From NCBI GenBank assembly GCA_034096865.1, contig JAWQFJ010005785.1, forward strand, positions 10,001-74,000: DNA of 64,000 bases, in the 5' to 3' direction. Below the pieces are notes generated by a model. That model was not told where the DNA came from. It did not search any database and worked only from the letters and a program-made list of their open reading frames with translations. The position numbers and the translations under genes are program-made. Source of the stretch: Theodoxus fluviatilis (lineage: Eukaryota; Mollusca; Gastropoda; Cycloneritida; Neritidae). This document shows, piece after piece, positions 22,164-34,545 of this stretch; position 1 is the first letter of the stretch, and the number at the start of each line of letters is the position of its first letter.

Positions 22164-22709
22164 GAGAAGTGGCCGAGTGGTTAGGACGCTGGACCTACAG
22201 TCGCTTGCGGCCAGTGGGTGCGGCGTTCGAAGCTGCGCGATCCCCAGAGTTGCATCCTTGAGCAAGATGCTTAACTCGCTTTGCTTCTCCCCACCCAGGA
22301 GTGAAACCGGGTACCAAACGGCCCTCTTCAGGGCTACCAAACGGCCCTCCTCAGGGCTTTCTCCCCTGGTCTTTCGGATGGGACCTTCATAAACCGAGGT
22401 CTAGTGTGTGATACGCATTCACAACATCAATCGCGCACTATAAAGATCCTGACGCTCATGTCCTTGACGGGTGAGTGCCGGCCACAGAAAAAATACCCAG
22501 CACGCACAAATTCTCCCTTGTGCTTACAGTAGTCTTAGCGCCCTAGGCCAATATAATTGGCCTTGGCAGCAGAAGACTGGTCTCATTGACTTGAGACACG
22601 ACACACTGAGAGACAGCCTCAACATCGGCTGAAGCGCTTTGAGCATACGGCAGTATGGATATGTGCGCTATACAAGTAGACATCATCATCATCATCATCA
22701 TCATCATCA
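22164..22709 (+). mobile_element. tRNA-derived SINE with V-SINE-like body and (ATC)n tail
   Basis: The head resembles a Ser/Leu-type tRNA: box A-like TGGCCGAGTGG near 22170 and box B-like GTTCGAAGCTG near 22224, which would form an internal RNA polymerase III promoter. The body carries 'ccttgagcaagatgcttaac' and a 35-bp segment (22281-22315) found again, inverted, at 36516-36550. A 24-bp 'ccaaacggccctc.tcagggct' unit is duplicated at about 22315-22360. The 3' part 'aagcgctttgagc..gcgctatacaagta' is LINE-like and is followed by (ATC)n at 22679-22709. The head is a tRNA relative, not a functional tRNA gene. Confidence 0.8.
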
Positions 22710-24120
22710 GTGTATTCCTCCGCTTGTTGTGATACACTCGATACTGGCAGCCATCTTGTCGTCAATTCATTTTCTAAACATCGATTTCCCATTAATGTAA
22801 AACTTGTATGTGGTAAAATTCGAATTACAAGAGTGTAATATTGTGAACTCTACTAATTATAAGGACTTTGAATACAACAGCAATATTTATACTTCATTGA
22901 GCGAGTAAGGCAACCAATCCCGTCTGCATAATCTTTTGGACCGATACACACAGAAACCCGCTGAGTGCTTTTGCTGATGAGGAATCATTAATTTAATGTA
23001 TGCTTAGAAGGATTAAACTTAGAAAAACTGCTTCTGAGCTATCCGATAATATCGAACTTCGGAATCGGACGGATTCCTACAGAAGAAACTTCCACTCGAT
23101 TAACGTTCAACACAGACGGAATGTAGGTTAAATCACTTACTGACTCCATCAGTCGATACACGAATGATCGAAGTGTGGACTCCAGAGGAGCTCGTCAAAC
23201 AGTGTGAAGGCAGTTAGACCACAGGTTCCGGCCAGAAAGCATTTACTTGCGAGAGTATAACCATCGATTCACGAAACCAGCCCGGAGCCATAGGAATCCT
23301 TTTCGCTGCGTTTATAGTAGGTCCAAAGATTGCGTGTATTACTATATACACAACCGCACGTGCTCAAGGCAGTTTGCAACCTTATAGACGGCGTTCGCGC
23401 TAAAAGTAGTTCTCAAATGATTTCCTGAAAATCTCATAGATTAGTTTTATTAGAACACCAAATTTGTGTTTATCTATCGGGATAAATAATTGGAGTGAAA
23501 TAGAATCGTCTCTTTTTACTCTCAATGGTCTTTTGATCCTGTTGAATTTTGATTGGTAAAATCGTTGGAATGTGGAGCCGAAGTCACGTGACCAACCTGT
23601 GTCAGAGATACTAATATCTCTGTGTTCAGAATGGCGGGAGTTCGGCAAGGACTGTTCCCATTAGGCAGACGGAGAGGAGTGTTTCGCTTGAAATACTGGG
23701 AGAACAGACCCTGTCCACATCCATGAGATCATTTCTGGCGACTCAAAAGTCCACTGAAATAGCTGCTCACACACATGAGGAAATGTGTATTTCATTATCC
23801 AGAAACTGTTTCTCTTTCACCGAGTTTGACGGCCTCAAAAGCTCTCAACTGTTGCCTACGCCGCGCAAGATCCTAGCTCTCCTCGCGTCCAAGCAACGCG
23901 CGTCAGAGGGCGTGATGGTCAGTGACGCCGCCCAGTCCCAATGACCATTGTGCAGTCGTAGTGGATGGTCGTGAAACGTCCCACTTGATTTCAATAATCA
24001 GTTGGAAAACCGGCTCCGACGTTTATGTTGAAACGATTGAGGTGCGTGAACTTCAAGCAAACTCAAGGGCAAGAAGATTCTAAACAAAAAAAACCAAATG
24101 TGTCATCTTTGAAACCCTCA
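22710..24120. other. Unassigned AT-rich sequence
   Basis: No confident feature. A short palindrome, 'cagagatactaatatctctg', lies near 23601-23622 just before an ATG with good context (about 23631), but the frame is only about 30 codons. Confidence 0.35.
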
Positions 24121-24157
24121 CAACACGCGCGCACACACACACACACACACAAACACG

Positions 24158-24238
<81 letters not shown>

Positions 24239-24239
24239 C
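24121..24239. repeat. (CA)n microsatellite
   Basis: About 110 bp of CA repeat with a few GCGC interruptions at the left end. Confidence 0.95.
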
Positions 24240-24359
24240 TGACAACTGATCAATATTTTATTCGATTAGGCCAGAGGCATTCGTCGAAACAAGGTTACAA
24301 CGATAACAACCAACAACAACAAACAAAAATCGCGCGAAAGAAAGCGATTCTCATCACAC

Positions 24360-24637
24360 CAAAGAACATAGACATAAAGAAGCGTCACACCGCGATTTTA
24401 TGCAGGACGAGATTTAGAGTTGCGTCCCTTGCTTTTGGATGTAAGGCAGGCATGTCTATGTTCTTTGATGCCACACCATCTACTCATTTTACTATAATTA
24501 TGTATACATCCAAAAACAAGGGAAATTACTCGCGAGTGAATGTGACGTAAAAATACATGTGACGAAAGCAAAATCTCGTCCTGCATTTTTACTATACAAG
24601 ATACAGGAGTGACGCTTCTTTATGTCTATGTTCTTTG
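24360..24637. mobile_element. 278-bp foldback transposon, 7-bp target duplication, third internal terminus
   Basis: Starts 'caaagaacatagacataaag'. The perfect terminal inverted repeat is 29 bp, and further inverted blocks continue inward (gcaggacgagatttt; tcccttg.ttttggatgta), so the whole element folds back. The 7-bp word atcacac flanks both ends (24353-24359 and 24638-24644). A third copy of the terminus (24452-24467, ending ctttg) lies in the loop and is followed by 'atgccacacc', resembling the target sequence. No coding capacity. CAAAG start and 7-bp duplication match the elements at 1885 and 21167. Confidence 0.85.
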
Positions 24638-24644
24638 ATCACAC

Positions 24645-25055
24645 CAAGACTATTAAAACGTTTTACACATGAATAATGGCTTGAATTATAGCAACAGCAA
24701 CAGTCATTTCAGCATATGGAATGCTGTGGCAAACTGAGAAACGACCCAGTAATGCGTGTCTACCTTCGTGATGATCTGAGGAATCTTCGGAGGGGTGACT
24801 TGTCTGGTGGCTTGGTAATGCCGCCACGGCGAGCAACTCTGTCTTTCCCGCACACTTCACTTTCCTCCGTCGTCGATGCATCAGGCTGAAATCGTGCCGG
24901 CTTCTTCACATTTGCTGGTGATGATGGCGACAAATCTTTTGGCTGTTTCGACGATTCAGTCGCTTGGAGTAGTGTTGCCTTGCTCACGCTGGTGGAAGCA
25001 GGACTCGAGGAAACAGCGATCAGCGCTTTCGGCGCAAATACACACATAGTGAGAA
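24645..25055. other. Unassigned sequence with a 95-codon minus-strand frame
   Basis: The frame at 24760-25047 (-) is Ser/Pro/Lys-rich with no recognised domain. It may be an exon fragment or chance. Confidence 0.3.
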
Positions 25056-25858
<803 letters not shown>

Positions 25859-25864
<6 letters not shown>

Positions 25865-26740
25865 TCTGACGAACTTCGCAGGCAAATTAAAGGGAAAAAA
25901 GAAATAAAAACTGCTGTCGACGGGCTAAATTTCTGCCTGCAGGTGGAGGGGGCCTAAGTGGCTCCTTTTCGAGACGTCTTCACTGGAACAGTTCCCGCAT
26001 TTTCTCCGCCATCTGATCTTCCCTGGCCAGTGACGCGGGAAAGCAAAGCCTTGATCACGTTGCAGTGTATGGACAAATATGCCACCTGATCTCGGGCAGA
26101 TATTGGTGTGAAGAGATCATAGATCTGTCCATAAAGGCACTGGATTCAGACAAACAACATATCAACTACTGTCGAGTGAATACTCTCAGGTAGCATGAAG
26201 GGTATTAATTCGAACATGATCCACACAATCTCTTTGATGGGCCTCCATATTTAGTAATTGATACATCAACTAGGCGGTGTTCAATGTCACGACATTTTAA
26301 TGTTAAATAATAGGGAAGCTATCTGTAGGAGAAAGTATTCATCCTGGCACACCATCCCCTCCGCTGCCCCCACCCCCCACCCCCTCCATTTTCCCGGCAC
26401 CATCCACTCCAACCTTACAGAACTACGTGCTGCTTGGATCCCGTGGCTGAGATAACATATCTCTAGAGCTCTTAAACAATCTGTAGAACTACAGAGGACT
26501 GCAGATCTGTAAAGAAATTGCTCAAGTAGCCTAACCATTCTCATGTTGTATGAAAAAAAGGCGGGAGGAGGATGGGGAGGGGGAAGGGTGGGGTTTAGGT
26601 AGGGTGCGGGGAGAGGTGGAATGGTGCGATGAGTGGATTGAGACATATTAGAGTATGTTCTTTATTTTGTCAAAATGTCCTTCAGTTAGTTTATATCCCT
26701 CGAAAATTACGTGCTTTGAAACGCGCACGTGCACGCAAAT
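25859..26740. other. Unassigned sequence
   Basis: No recognised feature. C-rich runs lie near 26365-26390, with G-rich runs near 26563-26615. Confidence 0.35.
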
Positions 26741-26743
26741 ATC

Positions 26744-27103
<360 letters not shown>

Positions 27104-27370
27104 TTAAAAGCATTGAGAAATAAACATTATCGCATTTTGTTGAAATTAATGTATAACTATCAAGAATACAACAATATGTAAGCGTTATATGCTGCACTTA
27201 CTTTGGAAGGTAAAAAGTCACTTTAAAACTGCTATCGAAGTCAACCATGTTGAACTGCCTAAATGACCTAGGCAGTTTTAGAAAAAAGCGGTAATTTGAA
27301 TGGAGCATGAAAATAACATTTTCAGCATTTGGCTATCTCGGGTGAGTTAAACGAGGTAAATTTGCACTCT

Positions 27371-28580
27371 TCAGTACTTGGTGGGCCATCCTTTCCCTTT
27401 GGTCAAAGACACTATCTAACAAAGACACTATCTAACAAAGACACTATCTAACAAAGACACTATCTAACAAAGACACTATCTAACGGGACAGCCAGCTTCG
27501 GCAGTTTTGACGCGATTTGTCATTTGGCCTCTTTGTGACGTTTGGACATTCGCGGGAACATCACTTCCGGTAGAATGAAAGCTAAAGTGGACTAGTAATA
27601 ATCGTGTTTTCATATAGCAGTTTCTTTAATGTGTATCTGCATTTAATTAATTCGAAGATTGAAAGAAAGTTAGAAATTACTTTTAATATCAAAGACACTT
27701 TGCGCTAATAAAGCAAGAATTCATAGTCGATCAATTTGTTTACATTTGCCAGACCAGTGCGGGAATGTGCGCGTGATTTTTCAGTATTGCCGTTAGTTTT
27801 CTTGCAAAAGTTTAGATGATTTACTTGTCATCAAGAAGTATATTTCAGACTGACAAATTAATAGTATAAGTTAGTGAGCTTTCATCGGAGAGCGAACAGC
27901 GCAGCTATTGTAAAATAGTGGCCCACCGAAAGTGATGTTCCCGCGAATCACTACCTCTCTCGCAATGCGGCGAAGCTGGCGGTCCCGTTAGTTAGTGTCT
28001 TTGTTTGAACGAAGCCTTCACACGCAATGGCAAGCTAAATTTGTATTTTTTGCAGAGTTCAGGGATGATTTCAGCCCACTTCTGCTTCAGAACATCTTCC
28101 AGTTCTTTGTTGTTGCTCAGATTGGCCTCTTGAACATCTTAGGAAATGATGTCCCACATATTTTCGCTGGAATTCGAGTCAGTGACTGAGCTGGCCATGG
28201 CAGACCATCGACATGATGGTCACTGAACCACTGGTGGACGGCCCTATTAATGTGACCGCTTGAATCGTTCTGCTGGAATACCCACTTCTGATCAACGGAA
28301 AACAGTAGCTGCGCAGAGGAGTGCATTGTTCTTTCTCAAACATCTCTGTGTGCAGCATTATTTATGTGGCCTTCACACACCTTCACGACATCAATACCAG
28401 AGGATGATATTGCTCTCCAAGCCACGATGGATCCCTTTTGGTGTTTCACCGTTAAGACCAAACATTTAGGCTTGTAAGCTTCTTCAAACCATTTGGACAC
28501 CATAACATGGCCTGGTGTTAGGAAAAGCTCAAATAAATGTACATCAATGTGCATCAAACCTGTAATCAAGGGTGCACAAT
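27371..28580 (-). pseudogene. Tc1/mariner-like transposase pseudogene, split by an inserted element
   Basis: Minus-strand translation in several frames shows Tc1-type transposase landmarks in order. 'ELFLTPGHVMVSKWFEEAYKPKCL' and 'TVKHQKGSIVAWRAISSSG' lie near 28540-28400. 'WVFQQNDSSGHINRAVHQWF' and 'LPWPAQS' lie near 28290-28180. 'NKELEDVLKQKWAEIIPELC' lies near 28105-28050, and the C-terminus 'KGKGWPTKY' plus stop ends at 27371. Several frameshifts and stops are present, and the usual DLNPIE box is corrupted, so no active enzyme is made. The C-terminal ~10 codons are separated from the rest by the 601-bp element at 27405-28005. Confidence 0.8.
27405..28005. mobile_element. Inverted-repeat element (about 601 bp) inside the Tc1 gene
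   Basis: The left end 'aaagacactatctaac' is inverted at the right as 'gttagttagtgtcttt'. Inside these lie further inverted blocks (gggac.gccagcttcg and ttcgcgggaacatcact). The left terminus is present as five perfect tandem 16-bp copies (27405-27484). The Tc1 transposase reading resumes on each side, which shows insertion. A target duplication could not be resolved because the left end is multiplied. There is no coding capacity. A second copy's right end is at 1-73. Confidence 0.75.
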
Positions 28581-28757
28581 ACATTTTCAGCATGAAGATG
28601 AATAATATCGAGACGAGACTGAATGAGCAAATGAGCAAATAAATGATGAATAGTCGGTTGGAAGGAAGAATGAATAAATAACGCAGACGCACAGACACGG
28701 AGACACTCACATACACGCACATGCGCGCGCACACACAGAGCGAGCGAGTGATGAAAT

Positions 28758-28801
<44 letters not shown>

Positions 28802-29053
28802 ATGAACGAACAATATCTTCGTCATGGAAAGTTTGCGTACCACGTGATAGCACTTTTTGTGACATCTCGCTCACGTCATACTGATTATAAGTGACCATTG
28901 GTCAGCCCAATGGAGACATCCTCCTCCATCGTACTGATTTCAAGTGACCATTGGTTAGTACAATGGAAACATTCCCCCTATACACTGACCCATTATATTG
29001 AAGCGAAACGCGAAAGAAACACGATCACGAAAAGAAAAGGAGAAAGAAAACAT
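28581..29053. other. Microsatellites and a 52-bp tandem duplication
   Basis: (TG)n/(AG)n at about 28757-28801. Two related ~52-bp units at about 28878-28975 share 'tactgatt..aagtgaccattggt.ag' and 'caatgga.aca'. No coding sequence was recognised. Confidence 0.6.
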
Positions 29054-29934
29054 TCAATATAAAAAGTTCGTCAAAAACTGGCAACCAGTTTCGGCACATG
29101 CAACACGAACGCGTGAAAACAACGAATTAATCGGAATGTTCATTTTTTTGCGTGCAACGCATGGAGGTTGGTGGCGCGTCAGCGACGCCCTGCTCGTTGT
29201 TGGCTTGTTTACGCTGGCGGCAGCTCTGCGGCGTTGACGAACTGCTGATCGAGGACGAAGTACAGGTCGGGTTTCTCCGGGTGCACTTGTAGGTGTCGAA
29301 AGGAAGGTCCACTTGTCTGATTCCTCGGGATCGTGCAGGCAATCTGTAGAGATACATGGAAATGATGGAACCTCGTTTGTCACTTTGCCCGGATCACAAG
29401 CCTCTGCAATGCTGGCCCCGAATGCGCTCACTTTCTCCTGCATGGTACAGGACATGCTCCGAGCCATCTCGCTCATCAGCTTCTGCAGGTCCTCCAACGT
29501 TGCCTCTTTCCTAGGGGATGGAACCGTGCTAATGGGAGGGTCATCCGGAAGGTGTGGTGCCTCTTCTGCAGGGGGATCCTTGTTGGAGGCCGAGGTTGCT
29601 GCTTCTTTCATGCTATCACAGCTGGAGGGGTTAGAAGTCACGGGTGGCGGGTTACGTAATCGGTCGGCACTTGAGAGCGAGTACTTCGTGCATCAGCGTG
29701 AGCATAAACAGTTCTGTTCAAGACATCATTTCTGACAGAATTTGTTCGCGAAAGATACTCGAAATGTCTCTGCATACCCTTCTGTCGATGCTCTTCTGCG
29801 CGTTGTTGGTCCCGTCGTCTCTCTGCTGGAGTCTTCTTGCGCCAAAAGCCACTCTTGTCGCTCGTGAGCAACGGCTGACTGTCACGGTGTCTGAATCTCA
29901 ACACTACGACGACACTGCCACCTTCACCGTCCAT
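29054..29934 (-). CDS. Uncharacterised two-frame coding remnant with a basic helix
   Basis: Two overlapping minus-strand frames, 29638-29934 (98 codons) and 29054-29641 (195 codons), look like one product broken by a frameshift near 29640. The first contains the strongly basic 'FWRKKTPAERRRDQQRAEEH', a type of helix I associate with uncharacterised repeat-encoded proteins of marine invertebrates. The second is acidic in the middle ('EATLEDLQKLMSEMARSM', possibly helical) and basic at the end. The layout resembles 4867-5463 (-), including nearby GTTC/TC repeats. Retroelement ORF1/gag-like protein is one possibility and a host exon another. Confidence 0.35.
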
Positions 29935-30729
29935 TTTTCAACTTGTAGGCTCCTCGATCTTCAGTAGGGATGTCAGAAGCGTATTAAGGGCAGTTGGAAG
30001 TCCAGCGACTGGCATGATGCTATTGTTATTTCAAAGGTAGTGTGAACTGGCCGGGGCGAGGCAAACACATCCTACTGGCGCGAGCGCTAGCCAGAGAGAG
30101 AGAGAGAGAGAGAGAGAAAGAAAGAGAGAGAGAGAGAGAGAAAGAAAGAAAGAGAAAGAGAGAGAGAGAAAGAGAGAAAGAGACAGAGAGAGAGAGAGAG
30201 AGATGAATCAACAGACAGAAACACTCACACAAGTAAAAGCACACATGCACGCAAATGCTTCCTCACTCCTCTCTCTATTCGGCCTACGTATCCTTACGTC
30301 ACGAATGACGTCGGGATTGGAAGGGGGTCGTACAAACCAAAGGCAACAAATCGATGATAGATGAATTAGTTGCGGGAGTGGGACAACAAAAACATTTTTC
30401 TGGTACATCGCTAGAGGGAGCTCTCCCAATTGATCTTAGATTCGTTTCCCTCTGTCACTTCCTGCATCACTGTGACGTAGATACCTACTCCGGAGAAAGC
30501 AGTCAGGGGTGAAGTTAAGGGGTGGGATGCAGTATGAAAGTCTTTTCTTCATTCTCGCGCGTCGATGTCTAGAATGGGGCAAGCAGTTCTCTATGGCAAG
30601 TGTGGATAATATTGAGAATATATCTATGAAAAGCTACATCCACATCTACTTTCCTGCAACCCCAACTTGAGAGGGAGGAGCATGACCACACCACTGATGG
30701 CAAACCCATGGGAAACACAACTGCCAGGG
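29935..30729. other. Unassigned sequence with (GA)n
   Basis: (GA)n with GAAA variants lies at 30091-30203. The 3' end of the LINE relic at 30730-33059 should lie somewhere in 30600-30729, but no tail or target duplication is visible. Confidence 0.4.
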
Positions 30730-33059
30730 TCAGAGACAAGGGAAACACCTCGGCTTTGGGTCACGGGTAGCCTCACGCTTGGCCCTCGCGATTGCCAGCG
30801 AGATTCTCTGAAACAGGAACTGTGTCTGGCGTGGGTCATCTGTCGACAGTGCAATCCGCAGGCCGATCTCTCGGATAAGTGCCGTTGCTGCCGGTCCGAC
30901 CACTCCAGTCGTTTTGACAGCGAACAGGACGAAGTGGTACCGTTCCATGATAGAGGCATATTTCCTCCTTTTCGAACCTTCGGCAGACCGGCAGGCGTGG
31001 CCTGGGTCGATGGCGGAGTCTGTCATTGAAGACGGCGCAAAAGAGTCAGAGGAGGTGGGGTCCCAAACAAGTGACTTGCCATTCTTGAATGGGAATACAG
31101 TCACGCCGTCGGGGCGCCGCCCGTCTCCTCTGTCGAGGCCAACCGGTTCCAAAACGGAATACAGGCCTGCGGAGTCGAGCGACCGTTTGATGACGCCGTT
31201 GAGGGCGGCGTGGCGTGGGAATCTCCCAGCACTGTAGCGGCATGAAAGAGGGTGCAAGCCGTAGATGTTGACCGTCTTGCCGCATCGACAGGGGTGGCTC
31301 TAGCACATCTGCTGGCCGAGGCGGAGAGAGACAGCGATCTTGAGCGTCTCGTCGTCTAGGAGGGTGCCGAGAGAAGTGGCGGGAATGGCGTGTAACCAGC
31401 AACCGCTGTTGGGTTGTGCGGCTAAGCCCAGACAAACCAAACTATGCTAGTTAAGACGGGGTCTGAGCTCGTTCGCGACAGCTCGACTGGCAGTGCGATC
31501 CCAACTGTGCTGGGATTCCAGGATCTCAGCATCTGGGAGACCCTTCTGTCTCCAACGGCAAAGAGCGTCCTCTCTGTCTACTGGAGCTAAATCGTCGGCC
31601 GTGTTTTGGCCGAGGATGGCTTTGATGATTCGCTTGCTGGAGTAGACAGAGGCCAGAAAGGCAGGGAGTGCAAAGTCGGTGGCGGTCCTAAGGCCTATGC
31701 CCCCCTCAGCCAGTGGTAGCGTCGCCTGTCGCCAGCCCGTGTCATCGAAAGCGATGTTGAGGAGGCGTTCGGCTGCCTCTTTCAGGACGCTGTCAAACTC
31801 GAGGAGCTCTGCCTCGGCAGCGTACGCTCGGCAGCTGCGGAGTGTGAAAAGTAGCTTCGGCGCCGCAAAGCAATTCCTGAGAAGGAACAGCGCAGGATGC
31901 GAATCGAGGTATTCGAGACGGGTCGTCATGGAGTGCAGATCATCTGTCTTTTTTTCTACTGAAGCCGACGTCGCGATCGCACTGATTGGTGAGCCCAGCA
32001 GTTCCAGATGGTCCAGCTCCGTCACTCGGACACCAGGCAGGACAGGTCTAAAATTGGCCAAGTGAGCAGCGAATTGCTCCGCGGGGAAACCAACATTTAC
32101 GATTTCCGACTTAGCCGGGTTGATCTCCAGGCCAAGGGAGCTCAGTCTGCGGGCGGCGGTCTCGACGTCATGCAGAACGGAGGGATGGTTTCCACCAATC
32201 GTGGCGTCGTCCAGATACCACACATTCAGGTCGGACATGAGACCACGGGCGACTTCGTCGACTGTGGCGGCGAACAGAACAGGTCCCAAGGGGTCTCCCT
32301 GTTGAACGCCAGTAGCCGACTCGATCACCTTGCCGTCGGCAAGAACGGTGGAGAGGCGATGATATGCCAGGTGCACGAGCGGATAGGCTTTCGGTGTCCG
32401 TTTTAAGCAAGCTTCAAGAAGTCGATCTCTGCGGACGCTGTTGAATGCGTTTCTCATGTCGAGCTTCACGACGACTGTCGGATCGGCATCCTCGCGCAGC
32501 TCCACGAACCTGCAGACTGCATGAGCCGCACCCTCGCATCCGCCCCTCACCCCGACACCCAGTTGCACCGGCTTGAACTCCGCACTGAGACAGCGCACTA
32601 TCGGTCGGCACACCCACTTCGCGGCCAACCGGCGGAAGGTATTGCCCACAGCGATAGGCCGTATTCCGCCAACCTTCTTCCTGAGGGGGGTCAGGTTGGC
32701 AGCAAAACGAAGTTGTCTGGCGGCGTCCGGAATGTCGGATACGATTCAGCAGGTTGGTGATGGAGCGACGGAGACTTGCCCCAGCTTCGGCCGTAGACCG
32801 TGAGACGAGGTCCTTGACCAGGGCGAAGACCATCGACGCCACCACTGCTGCTTCCGGCGAACGAAAGAAGGGCAGCCATAACGTCTTCCTCCTTCACATG
32901 TAGAGCAGTAACTCCAGTTGTTGGGGCTGGTGGTGTTAAGTCATCAGGGGCAGCCGGGTGTTTGAGGCGGAGCAAAGCCAAAACCTCGGGTGTCACCGCG
33001 AGGACGGAGTCATTGGACGCAACAATTCTAACCGCGGCTGCAACATCACCTTCCTTCAA
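30730..33059 (-). pseudogene. LINE reverse transcriptase pseudogene with zinc-knuckle and PD-motif C-terminus
   Basis: Minus-strand pieces in order form one decayed non-LTR retrotransposon protein. N-terminal segment (33059 to about 32820): 'KEGDVAAAVRIVASNDSV..' and 'GSSSGGVDGLRP'. A frameshift near 32820 leads to 'VKDLVSRSTAEAGASLRRS', and another near 32740 to the main RT frame ending at 31447: 'MGNTFRRLAAKWVCRP', 'VVVKLDMRNAFNSVRRDRL', 'GVQQGDPLGPVLF', catalytic 'WYLDDATIGG'. Nonsense codons occur at 31447-31449 and about 31300. Past them comes 'CRCGKTVNIYGLHPLSC' (CxC..HxxxxC) and 'RRPDGVTVFPFKNGKSLVWD', resembling the zinc knuckle plus restriction-like endonuclease end of R2/NeSL-type LINEs. 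The clade is inferred, not tested. Confidence 0.8.
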
Positions 33060-33249
33060 TTTGTTGTTGACTCTGGCTCGGATTTTTTAAAACTGATGCA
33101 TCAAGGCTATCACATGCAGCTGGCTGTGAGCCTTAAGGACAATACAAGCAGGCATTATCTCTCTCTCTCTCCCTCCCTCACTCTCCCTCTCCCTCCCTTT
33201 CTCTCCCTCCCTTTCTTGCCTCTCCCTCCATTTCTCTCACTCTCCCTCG

Positions 33250-33318
<69 letters not shown>

Positions 33319-33889
33319 TCTCCCCCCCCTAGCTCTCTCTCTCTCGATCTCTCTAGGTCTCTCTCACTCACACACACACACAAACACACTCACGCGCACA
33401 CAGAGCTTCCTTTTCCTTCTGACATACATTCTCGAGCACAGCAACAATTAAATCCTAATCCTACGGAAGTGAAAGGAATGGAGTTGTCTCAGTCTATATT
33501 ATAGCCTGCAGTGGACACTGTACTGAATCGAATGAATGCCAATTAAGGACAGTACTTCGCACAAGGTGAAAGAAGAAAATAAATATCACAACTAAAGGTT
33601 ACTCTAGCTCTTTTCTGTCAACTGCATGATGGAGATTATGAATGTGTTATTGCGATCACATACTGGTGTATACTGGTACTTACTTTACAGTTTATATGGC
33701 AAAACATATGATGGAGCTCTGCAAAATACTGTCGAACATACAACTGACTATGTATATGTCAGTGCATGTTCTGTAGATTCATAAGGACTAGCTGCCTACA
33801 CGCCAATACAGAATAGTATAGCAATCGTCGATCTTCTATAATATTATTATAGTAAACTGCAGTAATTACTTCATTATTCTATAAAGTCT
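33060..33889. repeat. (TC)n microsatellite and AT-rich flank
   Basis: CTCTCCCTCC-type and (TC)n repeats occupy about 33159-33366, then a short (CA)n. 33400-33889 is AT-rich with no recognised gene. Confidence 0.8.
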
Positions 33890-34545
33890 ATAGAATATCC
33901 TATATTCCAGGCTGCATAGTATAGATTCTATAGAAATGTCTATAGAATGCTATAGATTCTGTAGTGCATGTATAGTGCTCTATAGAATATATAGCATTCT
34001 GTAGTAGTTTCTATTGCATTCTAAAGAATTTTTGATAAAATGCTATATAGATGATACAGATGTCTATAGAATTCTATATAAATCTCTATAGAAATCTATA
34101 GATGATATAAGTACATTATAGATGTCTATAGAATTCTATTTAAAAATCTATAGAATGCTATAGATTATATACCACAAAAAATTCTATAGAATTCTATAGA
34201 TAATTTTTATAGAAGTCTATAGAAATCTATAGAATTCTATAGAAATTTCTATAGAAATCTATAGAATTCTATAGATTTCTATAGAATTCTATAGAAATCT
34301 ATATCATTCTATAGAAGTTTCTATAGAATTCTATAGAAATTTCTATAAATTCTATAGAAATCTATAGAATTCTATAGAATTCTATAGAAATCTATAGCAT
34401 TCTATAGAAGTTTCTATTAAAATTTCTATAGAATTCTATAGAAATCTATAGAATTCTATAGAAATCTATAGAATTCTATAGAAATCTATAGAATTCTATA
34501 GAAATTTCTATAAAATTCTATAGATTTCTATAGAATTTTTTTATA
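33890..34545. repeat. Palindromic TATAGA/GAATTC tandem repeat
   Basis: About 650 bp built from 'tctatagaattctatagaaa' and variants. The core ctatagaattctatag is a perfect 16-bp palindrome centred on GAATTC. The copies are most regular at 34170-34530 and decay toward the left. The composition is almost only A, T, and the C/G of the core, and no coding frame survives. Confidence 0.9.

Noticed and set aside
22164..22246. Functional tRNA gene
   Set aside because: The box A and B words are part of a SINE head that continues into a SINE body and (ATC)n tail; the acceptor stem does not pair.
27371..28580. Active transposase
   Set aside because: Several frameshifts and stops, corrupted catalytic region and an insertion near the stop.
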